Shown here piece by piece: positions 6,820 to 14,984 of a DNA stretch of 40,875 nucleotides (position 1 is its first letter; each line of letters begins with the position of its first letter). Both the position numbers and the translations under genes were made by a program. Source of the DNA: JAVBLT01 sp031553315 (GTDB taxonomy: Bacteria > Verrucomicrobiota > Kiritimatiellia > RFP12 > DVOR01); the NCBI GenBank assembly GCA_031553315.1, contig JAVBLT010000035.1, forward strand, positions 1-40,875, given 5' to 3'. The notes under the pieces are model-generated. The model was not told the DNA's origin and did no database searches. It worked only from the letters and a program-made list of their open reading frames with translations.

Positions 6820-7593
6820 ATGTTCGCGTTGTTGAAATATGCAACCTGGTGCTTAACCCCGCTGGCCGTCGCGCTGATTGCGCTTTTCGCCGCAGCCTGC
6901 GGCGCGGGGCGCAGGCGCGCCCTCTGGCCGGCGCTTTGCCTGACGCTTTCCTTCGCATTCCTCCTCTTCATGAGCCTGCCTTCCACCGTGATCCTGCTGG
7001 GAGCACCCCTTGAAGAACGTTTTCCGCCCACCTCCATCGCCACGCTGCCCAAGGCCGACGCAATCGTGGTGCTCGGCGGCGGCATCGGCAGGATCAGACC
7101 GCCGCTTCTTCACCCCGAGCTCTACAGCGCCGGCGACCGCGCGCTCCACGCCGCCCGCCTCTATAAAGCAGGCAAAGCCCCCATCGTGATTCCCAGCGGC
7201 GGCGAAGAGGCCCACGGAACCGTGCCGCTGCTTGCGGAGCTCGGCGTGCCGCCGGCCGCCATCGTTTGCGACGACGCCAGCCGCAACACCGCCGAAAACG
7301 CCGCCTTTACCCAAACCATCCTCCGCGAGAAGGGCGCCAAAACCATTCTCCTCGTGACCTCCGCCTGGCACATGCCCCGCGCTCTCCCCCAGTTTGCCGC
7401 CGCCGGCATTCAGGTCATTCCCGCCGCGACCGATTACGAAGCCACCCTTTTCAAAGCCTCCCGCCCCGAAAGCCCCCTCTGGCGGCGCCTCCCCTCCGCC
7501 GAAGCCCTCTATGCCAACGGCCTCTACCTCAAAGAGTACCTCGGCCTCGCCTTCCACGCCCTGAAAAAGCCATCGAAAGGCGCCGCCAAATGA
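6820..7593 (+). CDS. YdcF/ElyC-family (DUF218) membrane protein
   Basis: The 257-residue protein has two N-terminal membrane segments (about residues 5-27 and 35-58) followed by a DUF218 domain: ADAIVVLGGG near residue 85, a central IPSGGE, DDASRNTAENA, and TSAWHMPRAL. Relatives such as ElyC, SanA and YdcF act at the envelope, often in undecaprenyl-phosphate carrier homeostasis, though the exact reaction is unclear. ATG 6820 is preferred over an upstream in-frame start because AGGAG lies about 11 bases before it and the upstream start would add a non-membrane extension overlapping the previous gene. Its stop overlaps the next start (ATGA). Downstream polyprenyl-phosphate glycosyltransferase genes fit an envelope polysaccharide role. 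Confidence 0.85.
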   Translation: MFALLKYATWCLTPLAVALIALFAAACGAGRRRALWPALCLTLSFAFLLFMSLPSTVILLGAPLEERFPPTSIATLPKADAIVVLGGGIGRIRPPLLHPELYSAGDRALHAARLYKAGKAPIVIPSGGEEAHGTVPLLAELGVPPAAIVCDDASRNTAENAAFTQTILREKGAKTILLVTSAWHMPRALPQFAAAGIQVIPAATDYEATLFKASRPESPLWRRLPSAEALYANGLYLKEYLGLAFHALKKPSKGAAK

Positions 7594-8723
7594 AACGCCT
7601 CTTCCTTTCACCGCCCCATCTTTTCGGCGACGAACAAGCGCTGATCGACCAGGCTTTCGCCTCCGGCTACATTGCCCCCTGCGGCCCCATGGTCGACCGC
7701 TTTGAAGCCGCGATCGCCGCCTGCGCGCAGACTCCCGGCGCGGTGGCCGCCTCCAGCGGCACCGCCGCCCTTCAGCTCATTTACCGGTGCATCGGCATTG
7801 AACCGGGCGATGTGGTGATCGCCTCGGATCTGACTTTCATCGCTTCAGTGGCCCCCGCCGCGCAGATGGGCGCGAAGGTGGTCTTTGTGGATTCCGACCC
7901 CGAGACCTGGACGATGAGCCCCGCGCTCCTTGAACAGGCCCTGGCCGAAAATCCCCGCGCCAAGCTCGTTGCGGCCACCGACCTCTACGGCCAGTGCTGC
8001 CGCTACGAAGCCCTCCAGGCCCTCTGCGACAACGCCTCCGTGCCGCTGGTGATCGACGCCGCCGAAGCGCTCGGCGCCACCCGCCGCGGCCGCCCCGCCG
8101 GATCCGCCGGCCTCGCCGCAGCCTACTCCTTCAACGGCAACAAAATCATCACCACCTCCGGCGGCGGCGCCCTCGTGAGCCACAGCCCAGGCCTCCTCGA
8201 CCACGCCCGCCGCCTCGCCACCCAGGCCCGCGGCGCCGCCCTCTGGTACGAACACAGCGAGACCGGCTACAACCACCGCCTCAGCAACATTCTCGGCGCC
8301 CTCGGCCTCGCCCAGATCGGCCGCCTTCAGGAAGCCGTCGCCCGCAAACACGCCGTCTTCGCGCGCTACGCCGCCCTGCTCGCCGGCACCGCCTGGGAGC
8401 TCATGCCCGCCGATCCCGGCGGCGTTCCCAACCGCTGGCTCACCGTGGTCACCCACCGCGCCGACCGCCAGGCCGCGCCCGCGCGCCCCGCCGAGCCTTC
8501 GCCGCGCATCCTCGACCTTCTGAGCCGCTTCGAAGCCGCCGCCATCGAGACCCGCCCCGTGTGGAAACCCATGCACCTGCAACCCGTTTTCTCCGGCGCG
8601 CCCTGCTACGGCGGCGCCGTTGGCGAAGCCCTCTTCCATTCCGGCCTCTGCCTGCCCTCCGGCCTTGCCGTCACCCCCGAAGAACAGCAGCGCGTGGCCG
8701 CCATTCTGAAAGGATCCCAGTAA
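7590..8723 (+). CDS. DegT/DnrJ/EryC1/StrS aminotransferase
   Basis: A PLP-dependent sugar aminotransferase of 377 residues, normal length. It makes amino sugars on nucleotide-sugar substrates for surface polysaccharides. Visible motifs: SSGTAALQL in the PLP phosphate region, DLTFIASVAP, DAAEALGA with the PLP-ring Asp, and SFNGNKIITTSGGG in which K185 would be the Schiff-base lysine. The C-terminal part has the usual NYR-like RLSNI segment. ATG 7590 overlaps the stop of the preceding gene; the frame is open further upstream, but that part is a shadow of the preceding gene. The next gene starts immediately after its stop, so both are translated from one mRNA. Confidence 0.9.
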   Translation: MKRLFLSPPHLFGDEQALIDQAFASGYIAPCGPMVDRFEAAIAACAQTPGAVAASSGTAALQLIYRCIGIEPGDVVIASDLTFIASVAPAAQMGAKVVFVDSDPETWTMSPALLEQALAENPRAKLVAATDLYGQCCRYEALQALCDNASVPLVIDAAEALGATRRGRPAGSAGLAAAYSFNGNKIITTSGGGALVSHSPGLLDHARRLATQARGAALWYEHSETGYNHRLSNILGALGLAQIGRLQEAVARKHAVFARYAALLAGTAWELMPADPGGVPNRWLTVVTHRADRQAAPARPAEPSPRILDLLSRFEAAAIETRPVWKPMHLQPVFSGAPCYGGAVGEALFHSGLCLPSGLAVTPEEQQRVAAILKGSQ

Positions 8724-10640
8724 ATGCCCTCCTGGCTCCCCCCCTACGTGATCCCCCTCTCCCTGCGTTACATCGCCGCATTCGCCATCGCGCTGGGCAT
8801 TGGCCTCGCGCTGACGCCTTGCGTGCGCGAGCTTGCCCGCCGCGTCGGCATGATCGACAAACCCGACCCGCGGCGCGTCAACAAAGTGCCCATTCCCCGC
8901 GGCGGCGGTCTTGCCGTGTTCGCCGCCTTCCACCTCACCATGTTCATCATGGCCTTCCTCGCGGGCGGGTTCGACCAAGTCACCGCCAGCGGTTACTACT
9001 TCGCCTTTCTCGCCGGATCCTCCGTGCTCGCCGTCATCGGCCTGCTTGACGACGCTTTCAACCTCAAAGCCATCCTCAAGCTCTTCGGCCAGATCGCCGT
9101 GGCCTTCTTCCTCTGCCGCCAGGGGATGCTCGTCAACCTGCCCTTCGAATGGGCCCAGATTCCCCTCGTCCAATACGGGCTGACCATCGCCTGGATCGTG
9201 GGCATCATCAACGCCTTCAACCTGATCGACGGGCTCGACGGGCTCGCCTCAGGCCTCGCCCTCATTGCCTCCATCGGCATGATCGGCAGCATATTTTTCG
9301 CTCAGAACTACGTCGGCATCATCCCCTACCTCGTTTTTTGCGGCGCCCTGCTCGCCTTCCTGCGTTACAATTTCAACCCCGCCTCCGTGTTTCTGGGCGA
9401 TACCGGCAGCATGTTCATCGGCCTTCTGCTCGCCACCCTCCCCCTGGCCACCCACAACCAGGAAAACCTCATCGTATCGGCCGGCGTGCCGGTGCTCTGC
9501 ATGGGCATTCCGGTGCTTGACACCGCCCTGGCCATCATCCGCCGCTCCGTGCGCGCCATTCTCTGCCGCCTCCACCCCGACGGCCATGCCGACGGCATCA
9601 TGCGCGCCGACCGCGACCACATCCACCACCGCATGCTCCTGCGCCACGGCAGCCAGCGCAGCGCCGTCTACATCCTCTACGCCCTCGCCATCTTCCTCGT
9701 GAGCGCCGGCTACTGCTGCGTGATCCTCCACGAGAAGGCCAGCGGCGTGTTCCTCCTCGCCTTCCTCGCCTTCAGCCTCATCATCGTGCGCTACATGACC
9801 AACATCGAGATCTGGGATACGGGCCGCCTCCTCTCCGAGCGGCGCAACAGCACCTTCCGCCGTTCCCTCACGATCCCCCTCTACCTCGCGTGCGATTTCA
9901 TCGCCTTCTTCATCTGCTGGCTTCTGGCCTGCTACATCTGCCGGGCGGATCCCGTCGATCCGCTCATGCTCAAGCTTTTTCCCGCCTTCTGCGCCCCCAT
10001 TTTCCTCACGCTCTTCATCTTCAAGCACTACGCCCGTTCCTGGTCTCAGGCCCGCCAGCGCGATCAGGCCATCATTCCCTTCGCCGTGCTGCTGGGGTTT
10101 GCGGTGAGCCACCTCATCCTTTTTTTCACCCTTCAGCCCGTGGCCCACGAATACCGCTCCATGCAGCTCTGCTTCAGCCTTCTGTGCATCATTCCCCTGT
10201 GGATCAGCCGCATCACCCGGGCCGGGGTGCTGCAAAGCACCAGCCTCATTGAAAACCACCGCATGATGAGCAGCGAAGATCCCCGCATCGAGCGCACCCT
10301 CATCTACGGAGCCGGCTACCACATGCACAGCTACATCAACGCCTTCGTCTACAACCTCGGCTGCAACCGCGAATGCATCGTCGGCGTGGTCGACGACAAC
10401 CCCAACCTCAAAGGCGCCTATGTGTGCGACGTGCGCGTGATCGGCACCCTGGCCGACCTCGAGGGCGAATTCACCCGTTACAACCCCACCCGCATCCTCA
10501 TCTGCGCCAACCTCCTCCCCCCCGCGAAAGACGCCCTCGCCTCCTTCGCCACCACCCATTGCCTCGCCCTTCACCGCTGGGAGAGCAGCGAGATCCCCGT
10601 GCTCCCCGCCGAACTCCTTCAAGAAAGCCCCCCGCCATGA
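8724..10640 (+). CDS. Polyprenyl-phosphate GlcNAc-1-P transferase (WecA/MraY type) fused to a CapD-like Rossmann domain
   Basis: Residues 1-350 are a multi-spanning glycan initiator: DKPDPRRVNK.PIPRGGG, LLDDAFNLKA (Asp109-Asp110), NLIDGLDGLASG (from N166), FLGDTGSM and the cytoplasmic HIHH at 299-302. It would load a sugar-1-phosphate onto undecaprenyl phosphate. Residues about 375-480 hold four more membrane segments. Residues 505-638 form a nucleotide-binding fold (LIYGAGYHMHSY, VGVVDDNPNLKG, VIGTLADLE) like the N-terminal half of CapD/WbpM dehydratases, but the catalytic short-chain dehydrogenase half is absent. At 638 residues it is about twice the length of ordinary WecA. Start directly abuts the aminotransferase stop; end overlaps the kinase start (ATGA). 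Confidence 0.88.
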   Translation: MPSWLPPYVIPLSLRYIAAFAIALGIGLALTPCVRELARRVGMIDKPDPRRVNKVPIPRGGGLAVFAAFHLTMFIMAFLAGGFDQVTASGYYFAFLAGSSVLAVIGLLDDAFNLKAILKLFGQIAVAFFLCRQGMLVNLPFEWAQIPLVQYGLTIAWIVGIINAFNLIDGLDGLASGLALIASIGMIGSIFFAQNYVGIIPYLVFCGALLAFLRYNFNPASVFLGDTGSMFIGLLLATLPLATHNQENLIVSAGVPVLCMGIPVLDTALAIIRRSVRAILCRLHPDGHADGIMRADRDHIHHRMLLRHGSQRSAVYILYALAIFLVSAGYCCVILHEKASGVFLLAFLAFSLIIVRYMTNIEIWDTGRLLSERRNSTFRRSLTIPLYLACDFIAFFICWLLACYICRADPVDPLMLKLFPAFCAPIFLTLFIFKHYARSWSQARQRDQAIIPFAVLLGFAVSHLILFFTLQPVAHEYRSMQLCFSLLCIIPLWISRITRAGVLQSTSLIENHRMMSSEDPRIERTLIYGAGYHMHSYINAFVYNLGCNRECIVGVVDDNPNLKGAYVCDVRVIGTLADLEGEFTRYNPTRILICANLLPPAKDALASFATTHCLALHRWESSEIPVLPAELLQESPPP

Positions 10641-12319
10641 GCCTGACCGAGAGCAACGCCACCCTCACCCTCCTTCCCGGCGGAGAAACCCGCAGCATCC
10701 CCGTAGGCACACCCATCGGCGCCTGCCTGCCGCGCGAAGTGGAAGGCCTCCCCACCCTCGGAGCCCTCCTCAACAACGACCTCCTCCCCCTCTACCACCC
10801 CCTGCTCACCACCGCCGCCGCCCGGCCCCTCACCCTCGCCGACCACAACGGCTGGCGCATCTACCGCTGGACCCTCGCCTTCATCCTCGCAAAAGCCCTC
10901 CACGAAACCTTCCCCGACACCCCCTACCGCATCCGCAACAGCTTCGGAACCGCCCTCTACTGGTCCATCGACCTCGCCGATCCCTCCCCCCACAACCTCC
11001 TCCACTATGTGGGCACCCTCAAGCTCGCCATGCAGCGCCTCATCGAGGCCGACCTGCCCATCACCGTCGACCTCCTCAGCTACGATGAAGCCATCCAGCG
11101 CTTCACCGACAACAACCAGCCCGACAAAGTCAACCTCCTCGCCCACCGCAACCCCCCCGCCATCGGCCTCATCCGCTGCGGCGCCTTCTACGACCTCCCC
11201 CAGGGCCCCCTCGCCCCCCGCACCGGCGTGCTCACCCACTTCGACCTCATCCCCCACGCCGAAGGCTTCATCCTCACCTTCCCCACCTGGCAGAACCCCC
11301 GGCAGATCGATCCCCTCCCCCCCTTCGACCACCTCTTCCGCATCTACGAGGAGCACAAACACTGGGGCGAAATCCTCAACCTCACCAACGCCGGCCAGCT
11401 CAACGCCGCCATCACCGGGCAACGCGTCCGCGACCTCATCTTCACCATCGAAGCCCTCCACGAGAAAAAGCTCGCCTACATCGCCGACCGGATCCTCAGC
11501 CGCCAGCCCCAGCCCCGCCTCATCCTCATCGCCGGGCCCAGCTCCGCCGGCAAGACCACCACCTCCATGCGCCTGATGACCCAGCTGCGCGTCAACGGCC
11601 TCAAGCCCCTCATGATCTCCACCGACAGCTACTTCGTGGGCGACGAGCTCAACCCCCGCGACCCCGAAACCGGCAAACCCGATTACGAACACATCCAGGC
11701 CATGGATCTCCCCCGCCTCAACGCCGACCTCCTCGCCCTGCTCGCCGGCAAAACCATCCACCCCCGCGGGTTCGATTTCATCAACAAGCGCCCCTACGAC
11801 CGCCCCGACCCCCTCACCCTCCCGCCCGACGGCGTCCTCATCGTCGAAGGCATCCACAGCCTCAACCCCACCCTCACCGCCGAGATCCCCCCCGAGCAGA
11901 AATTCCACATCTTCGTCTCCGCCCTCACCCAGCTCGCCCTCGACCGCAACAACCGCATCTCCACCGCCGACCTGCGCCTGCTGCGCCGCATCGTCCGCGA
12001 CCACCAGTTCCGCGGGCGCGACCCCATCGCCACCCTCAGCCACTGGGATTCCGTGGTCCGCGGCGAAGAAAAATGGATTTTTCCCTACCAGCATTTGGCC
12101 GACGCCGTGTTCAACTCCTCCCTCGACTACGAAATCCCCGTGCTCAAGACCCTCGCCACCCCCCTGCTCAACACCGTTAAACCCCACCACGCCGAATACG
12201 CCGAAGCCCGCCGCCTCACCGGCTTCCTCCAAAACTTCGTGGAAATGCCCCCGGAGCGCGTCCCCGGAAACTCCATCCTCCGCGAATACCTCGGTCATTC
12301 GAGCCTGCATTATGAATAG
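10637..12319 (+). CDS. Uridine-kinase-like nucleoside kinase with ThrRS-like N-terminal domains
   Basis: The 560-residue protein has a TGS-like domain at the start and a threonyl-tRNA-synthetase second-additional-domain-like segment to about residue 230. A phosphoribulokinase/uridine kinase domain follows, with Walker A GPSSAGKTTTS near residues 300-310, STDSYF, and VIVEGIHSLNP. This architecture is the known long form of bacterial uridine/nucleoside kinase (TM0751 type). It would phosphorylate a nucleoside for salvage; the role of the tRNA-synthetase-like part is not established. ATG 10637 overlaps the previous stop; the frame open further upstream is a shadow. Five bases separate it from cls. 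The sense strand is extremely C-rich. Confidence 0.87.
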   Translation: MSLTESNATLTLLPGGETRSIPVGTPIGACLPREVEGLPTLGALLNNDLLPLYHPLLTTAAARPLTLADHNGWRIYRWTLAFILAKALHETFPDTPYRIRNSFGTALYWSIDLADPSPHNLLHYVGTLKLAMQRLIEADLPITVDLLSYDEAIQRFTDNNQPDKVNLLAHRNPPAIGLIRCGAFYDLPQGPLAPRTGVLTHFDLIPHAEGFILTFPTWQNPRQIDPLPPFDHLFRIYEEHKHWGEILNLTNAGQLNAAITGQRVRDLIFTIEALHEKKLAYIADRILSRQPQPRLILIAGPSSAGKTTTSMRLMTQLRVNGLKPLMISTDSYFVGDELNPRDPETGKPDYEHIQAMDLPRLNADLLALLAGKTIHPRGFDFINKRPYDRPDPLTLPPDGVLIVEGIHSLNPTLTAEIPPEQKFHIFVSALTQLALDRNNRISTADLRLLRRIVRDHQFRGRDPIATLSHWDSVVRGEEKWIFPYQHLADAVFNSSLDYEIPVLKTLATPLLNTVKPHHAEYAEARRLTGFLQNFVEMPPERVPGNSILREYLGHSSLHYE

Positions 12320-12324
12320 GTGAC

Positions 12325-13800
12325 ATGAACCTCCACATCGAATTCCTGGCCCTTCTCCACCTCCTCGTCTTCGCCGGCGTGGCCCTGCACCTGCTCTCCC
12401 GCCCCCGCGAGCCCCTCAGCACCCTCCTGTGGCTCTTCATCACCTTCAGCTTTCCCTTCCTCGGCCTCTTCCTCTACATGGCCCTGGGCATCAACCGCGT
12501 GCAGACCCCCGGCCCGAACCCCGGCCGGCGCCAAACCCTGCGCGAGCGCCGCCAGGAACGCCAGCGCCGCCGCCTCGACCGCCAGCTCAACGAAACCCAC
12601 CTCGCCTACCGCCAGCTCGACCCCAGCCTCCCCCCCTGCGCGCAACCCCTCAACACCATCCTCCAGCGCAGCCCCATCACCCCCCCCCTCACCACCGGCA
12701 ACAGCCTCCACCTCTACACCAGCGGCGCCGCCGCCATCCAGGCCATCCTCGCCGCCATCCACACCGCCCGCCACCACATCCACATCCAATTCTACATCAT
12801 CGCCAACGACCCCACCGGCAGGCAGCTGATGGACGCCCTCGCCGAACGCGCCCGCGCCGGCATCCACATCCGCGTTCTCTACGACACAGTCGGCTCCGCC
12901 CCCTCCCACCTCAGCCGTTTCTTCTCCCCCTACCGCCGCATTCCCAACCTCCACATCCACGGCTTCACCCACACCAACCTCGCCCGCTTCACTCTCCAGG
13001 CCAACATCCGCAACCACCGCAAAATCGCCGTGTTCGACGGCCAGACCGCCTTCACCGGCGGCGTCAACATCCACAAAGACTACTTCCCCACCCCCCTCGC
13101 CGAACCCATCCGCGACATCCACCTGCGCCTGCGCGGCCCCGCCGTCAGCGACCTCCAGGCCACCTTCCTGCGCGACTGGCACCACATCTCCCCCTCCTCC
13201 CCCGACCTGCCCCCCGACCGCACCTTCCCCCCGCCCCTCATCGAAGGCCAAACCCTCGTCCGCGTCGTCAACAACGGCCCCACCGACGACGAAATCGACA
13301 TCGGCGCCAACACCTTCACCACCGCCATCCAATCCGCCACCCGCCAGATCCTCATCCTCACCCCCTACTTCGTCCCCACCCCCGAGCTCACCCGCGCCCT
13401 CATCATCGCCGCCCTCAAAGGCATCGACACCCGCATCCTCCTTCCCCGCGAAAACAACCACCCCCTCATCGCCAACGCCTCCCGCTCCTACTACCAGCGC
13501 CTCCTCCAGGCCGGCGTGCGCATCTTCGAGCGCCAGCCCCCCTTCATCCACACCAAAGCCATCCTCATCGACAGCATCCTCTCCATCATCGGCTCCTCCA
13601 ACCTCGACCCCCGATCCCTCAACCTCAACTACGAGACCAACCTCATCATCCCCGATCCCCCCTTCGCCGCCATCCTCAAACACCACCTCCTCTCCGAATT
13701 CGCCCACGCCGACGAAATCCACCTCCCCGCCTGGCGCCGCCGCCCCCTCCACCGCCGCATCATCGAAAACGCCTGCAACCTCCTCCAGCCCAACCTATGA
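12325..13800 (+). CDS. cls: Cardiolipin synthase (PLD family)
   Basis: Two N-terminal membrane helices (residues about 5-24 and 33-52) precede a charged linker and two phospholipase-D active sites. HxKxxxxD is visible as H231-R-K-I-A-V-F-D followed by GGVNI, and as H409-T-K-A-I-L-I-D followed by GSSNLDPRS. Such enzymes join two phosphatidylglycerols to cardiolipin and glycerol at the inner membrane. Length 491 is typical. Note the first HKD reads HRK, which is common in this family. Its stop overlaps the hydF start (ATGA). Function is well supported; lipid specificity could be broader. Confidence 0.92.
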   Translation: MNLHIEFLALLHLLVFAGVALHLLSRPREPLSTLLWLFITFSFPFLGLFLYMALGINRVQTPGPNPGRRQTLRERRQERQRRRLDRQLNETHLAYRQLDPSLPPCAQPLNTILQRSPITPPLTTGNSLHLYTSGAAAIQAILAAIHTARHHIHIQFYIIANDPTGRQLMDALAERARAGIHIRVLYDTVGSAPSHLSRFFSPYRRIPNLHIHGFTHTNLARFTLQANIRNHRKIAVFDGQTAFTGGVNIHKDYFPTPLAEPIRDIHLRLRGPAVSDLQATFLRDWHHISPSSPDLPPDRTFPPPLIEGQTLVRVVNNGPTDDEIDIGANTFTTAIQSATRQILILTPYFVPTPELTRALIIAALKGIDTRILLPRENNHPLIANASRSYYQRLLQAGVRIFERQPPFIHTKAILIDSILSIIGSSNLDPRSLNLNYETNLIIPDPPFAAILKHHLLSEFAHADEIHLPAWRRRPLHRRIIENACNLLQPNL

Positions 13801-14984
13801 AATCCACCAGCCTCACCCTGACCCTCGCCGGCCCCGCCAACGCCGGAAAATCCACCCTCCTCAACCTCATCGCCGGCCAGGATGCCGCCATCACCTCCCC
13901 CATCCCCGGAACCACGACCGACACCGTCGAAAAAATGATCGAGCTCATCCCCCTCGGCCCCGTCCTCCTGCTCGACACCCCCGGCTGGGACGACCCCACC
14001 CCCCTTGCGGCACCCCGCCGCACACGCACCCAAAACGCCCTGGAACGGGCCGACATCATCCTCGGCGTCATCCCCGCCTGCACCGATCCCCTCGATCCCA
14101 GCCTTCAAGCCCTTCTCCAAAGCCCCAAGCCCCTCATCCTCATCCTCACCCATCCCCACGCCCCCAACCCCGGCCTCACCGCCGCCCTCGCCGCCCGCCC
14201 CCACCTCATCCTCGATCCCCGCACCGAAGACCGCGATTCCTTTCTGAACGACCTCAAAGCCCTCCTCGCGCCCCTCCTCCCCGCCGAGTTCACCACCCCC
14301 CCCGATCCACTCCCCCCCCTACCCCCCCAGGCGCTCATCCTCCACATCATCCCCATCGATTCCCAAGCACCCAAAGGCCGCCTCATCCTCCCCCAGGTCA
14401 ACCTCATCCGCGCCGCGCTCGACGCCAACCACATCAGCATCGTCGCCACCGAAAAAGACATCCCCCGCACCCTCGCCAGCCTCAGCGCCCCCCCCCGCCT
14501 GGTCATTTGCGATTCCCAGGCCCTCCACGCCACCCTCGCCGCCCTTCCCCCGACCGTGCCCTGCACCACCTACTCCATCCTCCTTGCCCGCCTCAAAGGC
14601 GACCTCCCCACCCTCGCCCGCGGCGCCCAGGCCATCGCCACCCTGAAAGCCGGCGACCGCATCCTCATCGCCGAAGCCTGCACCCACCACGCAGGCGAGG
14701 AAGACATCGGCCGCGTGAAAATCCCCGCCCTCATCCGCCGCGCCGCCGACAGCCGCCTTGAGTTCGACATCGCCTCCGGGCGCGACTTCCCCCCCGACCT
14801 CGCCCCCTACGCCCTCGTCATCCACTGCGGCGGCTGCATGATCAACCGCTCCCTCATGCTTGCCCGCACCCGCCACGCCGCCGCCCGCGCCATCCCCATC
14901 ACCAACTACGGCCTCGCCATCGCCGCCGCCCAGGGCCACCTCGACCGCGTGCTCCGGCCCTTCGGGCTTTCAGGCATTTCTTAA
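13797..14984 (+). CDS. hydF: [FeFe]-hydrogenase H-cluster maturation GTPase HydF
   Basis: HydF is the scaffold on which HydE and HydG build the diiron subcluster before handing it to the hydrogenase. The 395-residue product has an N-terminal Era-like GTPase domain (GPANAGKS at 12-19, IPGTTTD, DTPGWDD), a dimerisation domain, and the C-terminal [4Fe-4S] site C295-T-H297 and H343-C344-G-G-C347, matching the CxH-x(about 45-53)-HCxxC pattern of the family. hydE, hydG and the hydrogenase are not in the window. Last gene of the Rex-led operon, in line with hydrogen evolution being NADH-controlled. The stop (14982-14984) shares the TTAA with the stop of the convergent activator gene. Confidence 0.95.
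   Translation: MKSTSLTLTLAGPANAGKSTLLNLIAGQDAAITSPIPGTTTDTVEKMIELIPLGPVLLLDTPGWDDPTPLAAPRRTRTQNALERADIILGVIPACTDPLDPSLQALLQSPKPLILILTHPHAPNPGLTAALAARPHLILDPRTEDRDSFLNDLKALLAPLLPAEFTTPPDPLPPLPPQALILHIIPIDSQAPKGRLILPQVNLIRAALDANHISIVATEKDIPRTLASLSAPPRLVICDSQALHATLAALPPTVPCTTYSILLARLKGDLPTLARGAQAIATLKAGDRILIAEACTHHAGEEDIGRVKIPALIRRAADSRLEFDIASGRDFPPDLAPYALVIHCGGCMINRSLMLARTRHAAARAIPITNYGLAIAAAQGHLDRVLRPFGLSGIS

Noticed and set aside
5817..7085. 422-codon minus-strand frame opposite rex and the methyltransferase
   Set aside because: Gly/Ala/His-rich antisense of clear genes, a by-product of C-rich sense strands.
7266..7589. Long N-terminal extension of the DegT aminotransferase
   Set aside because: Arg/Pro-rich translation of the ydcF gene in another frame; ATG 7590 has the correct family start.
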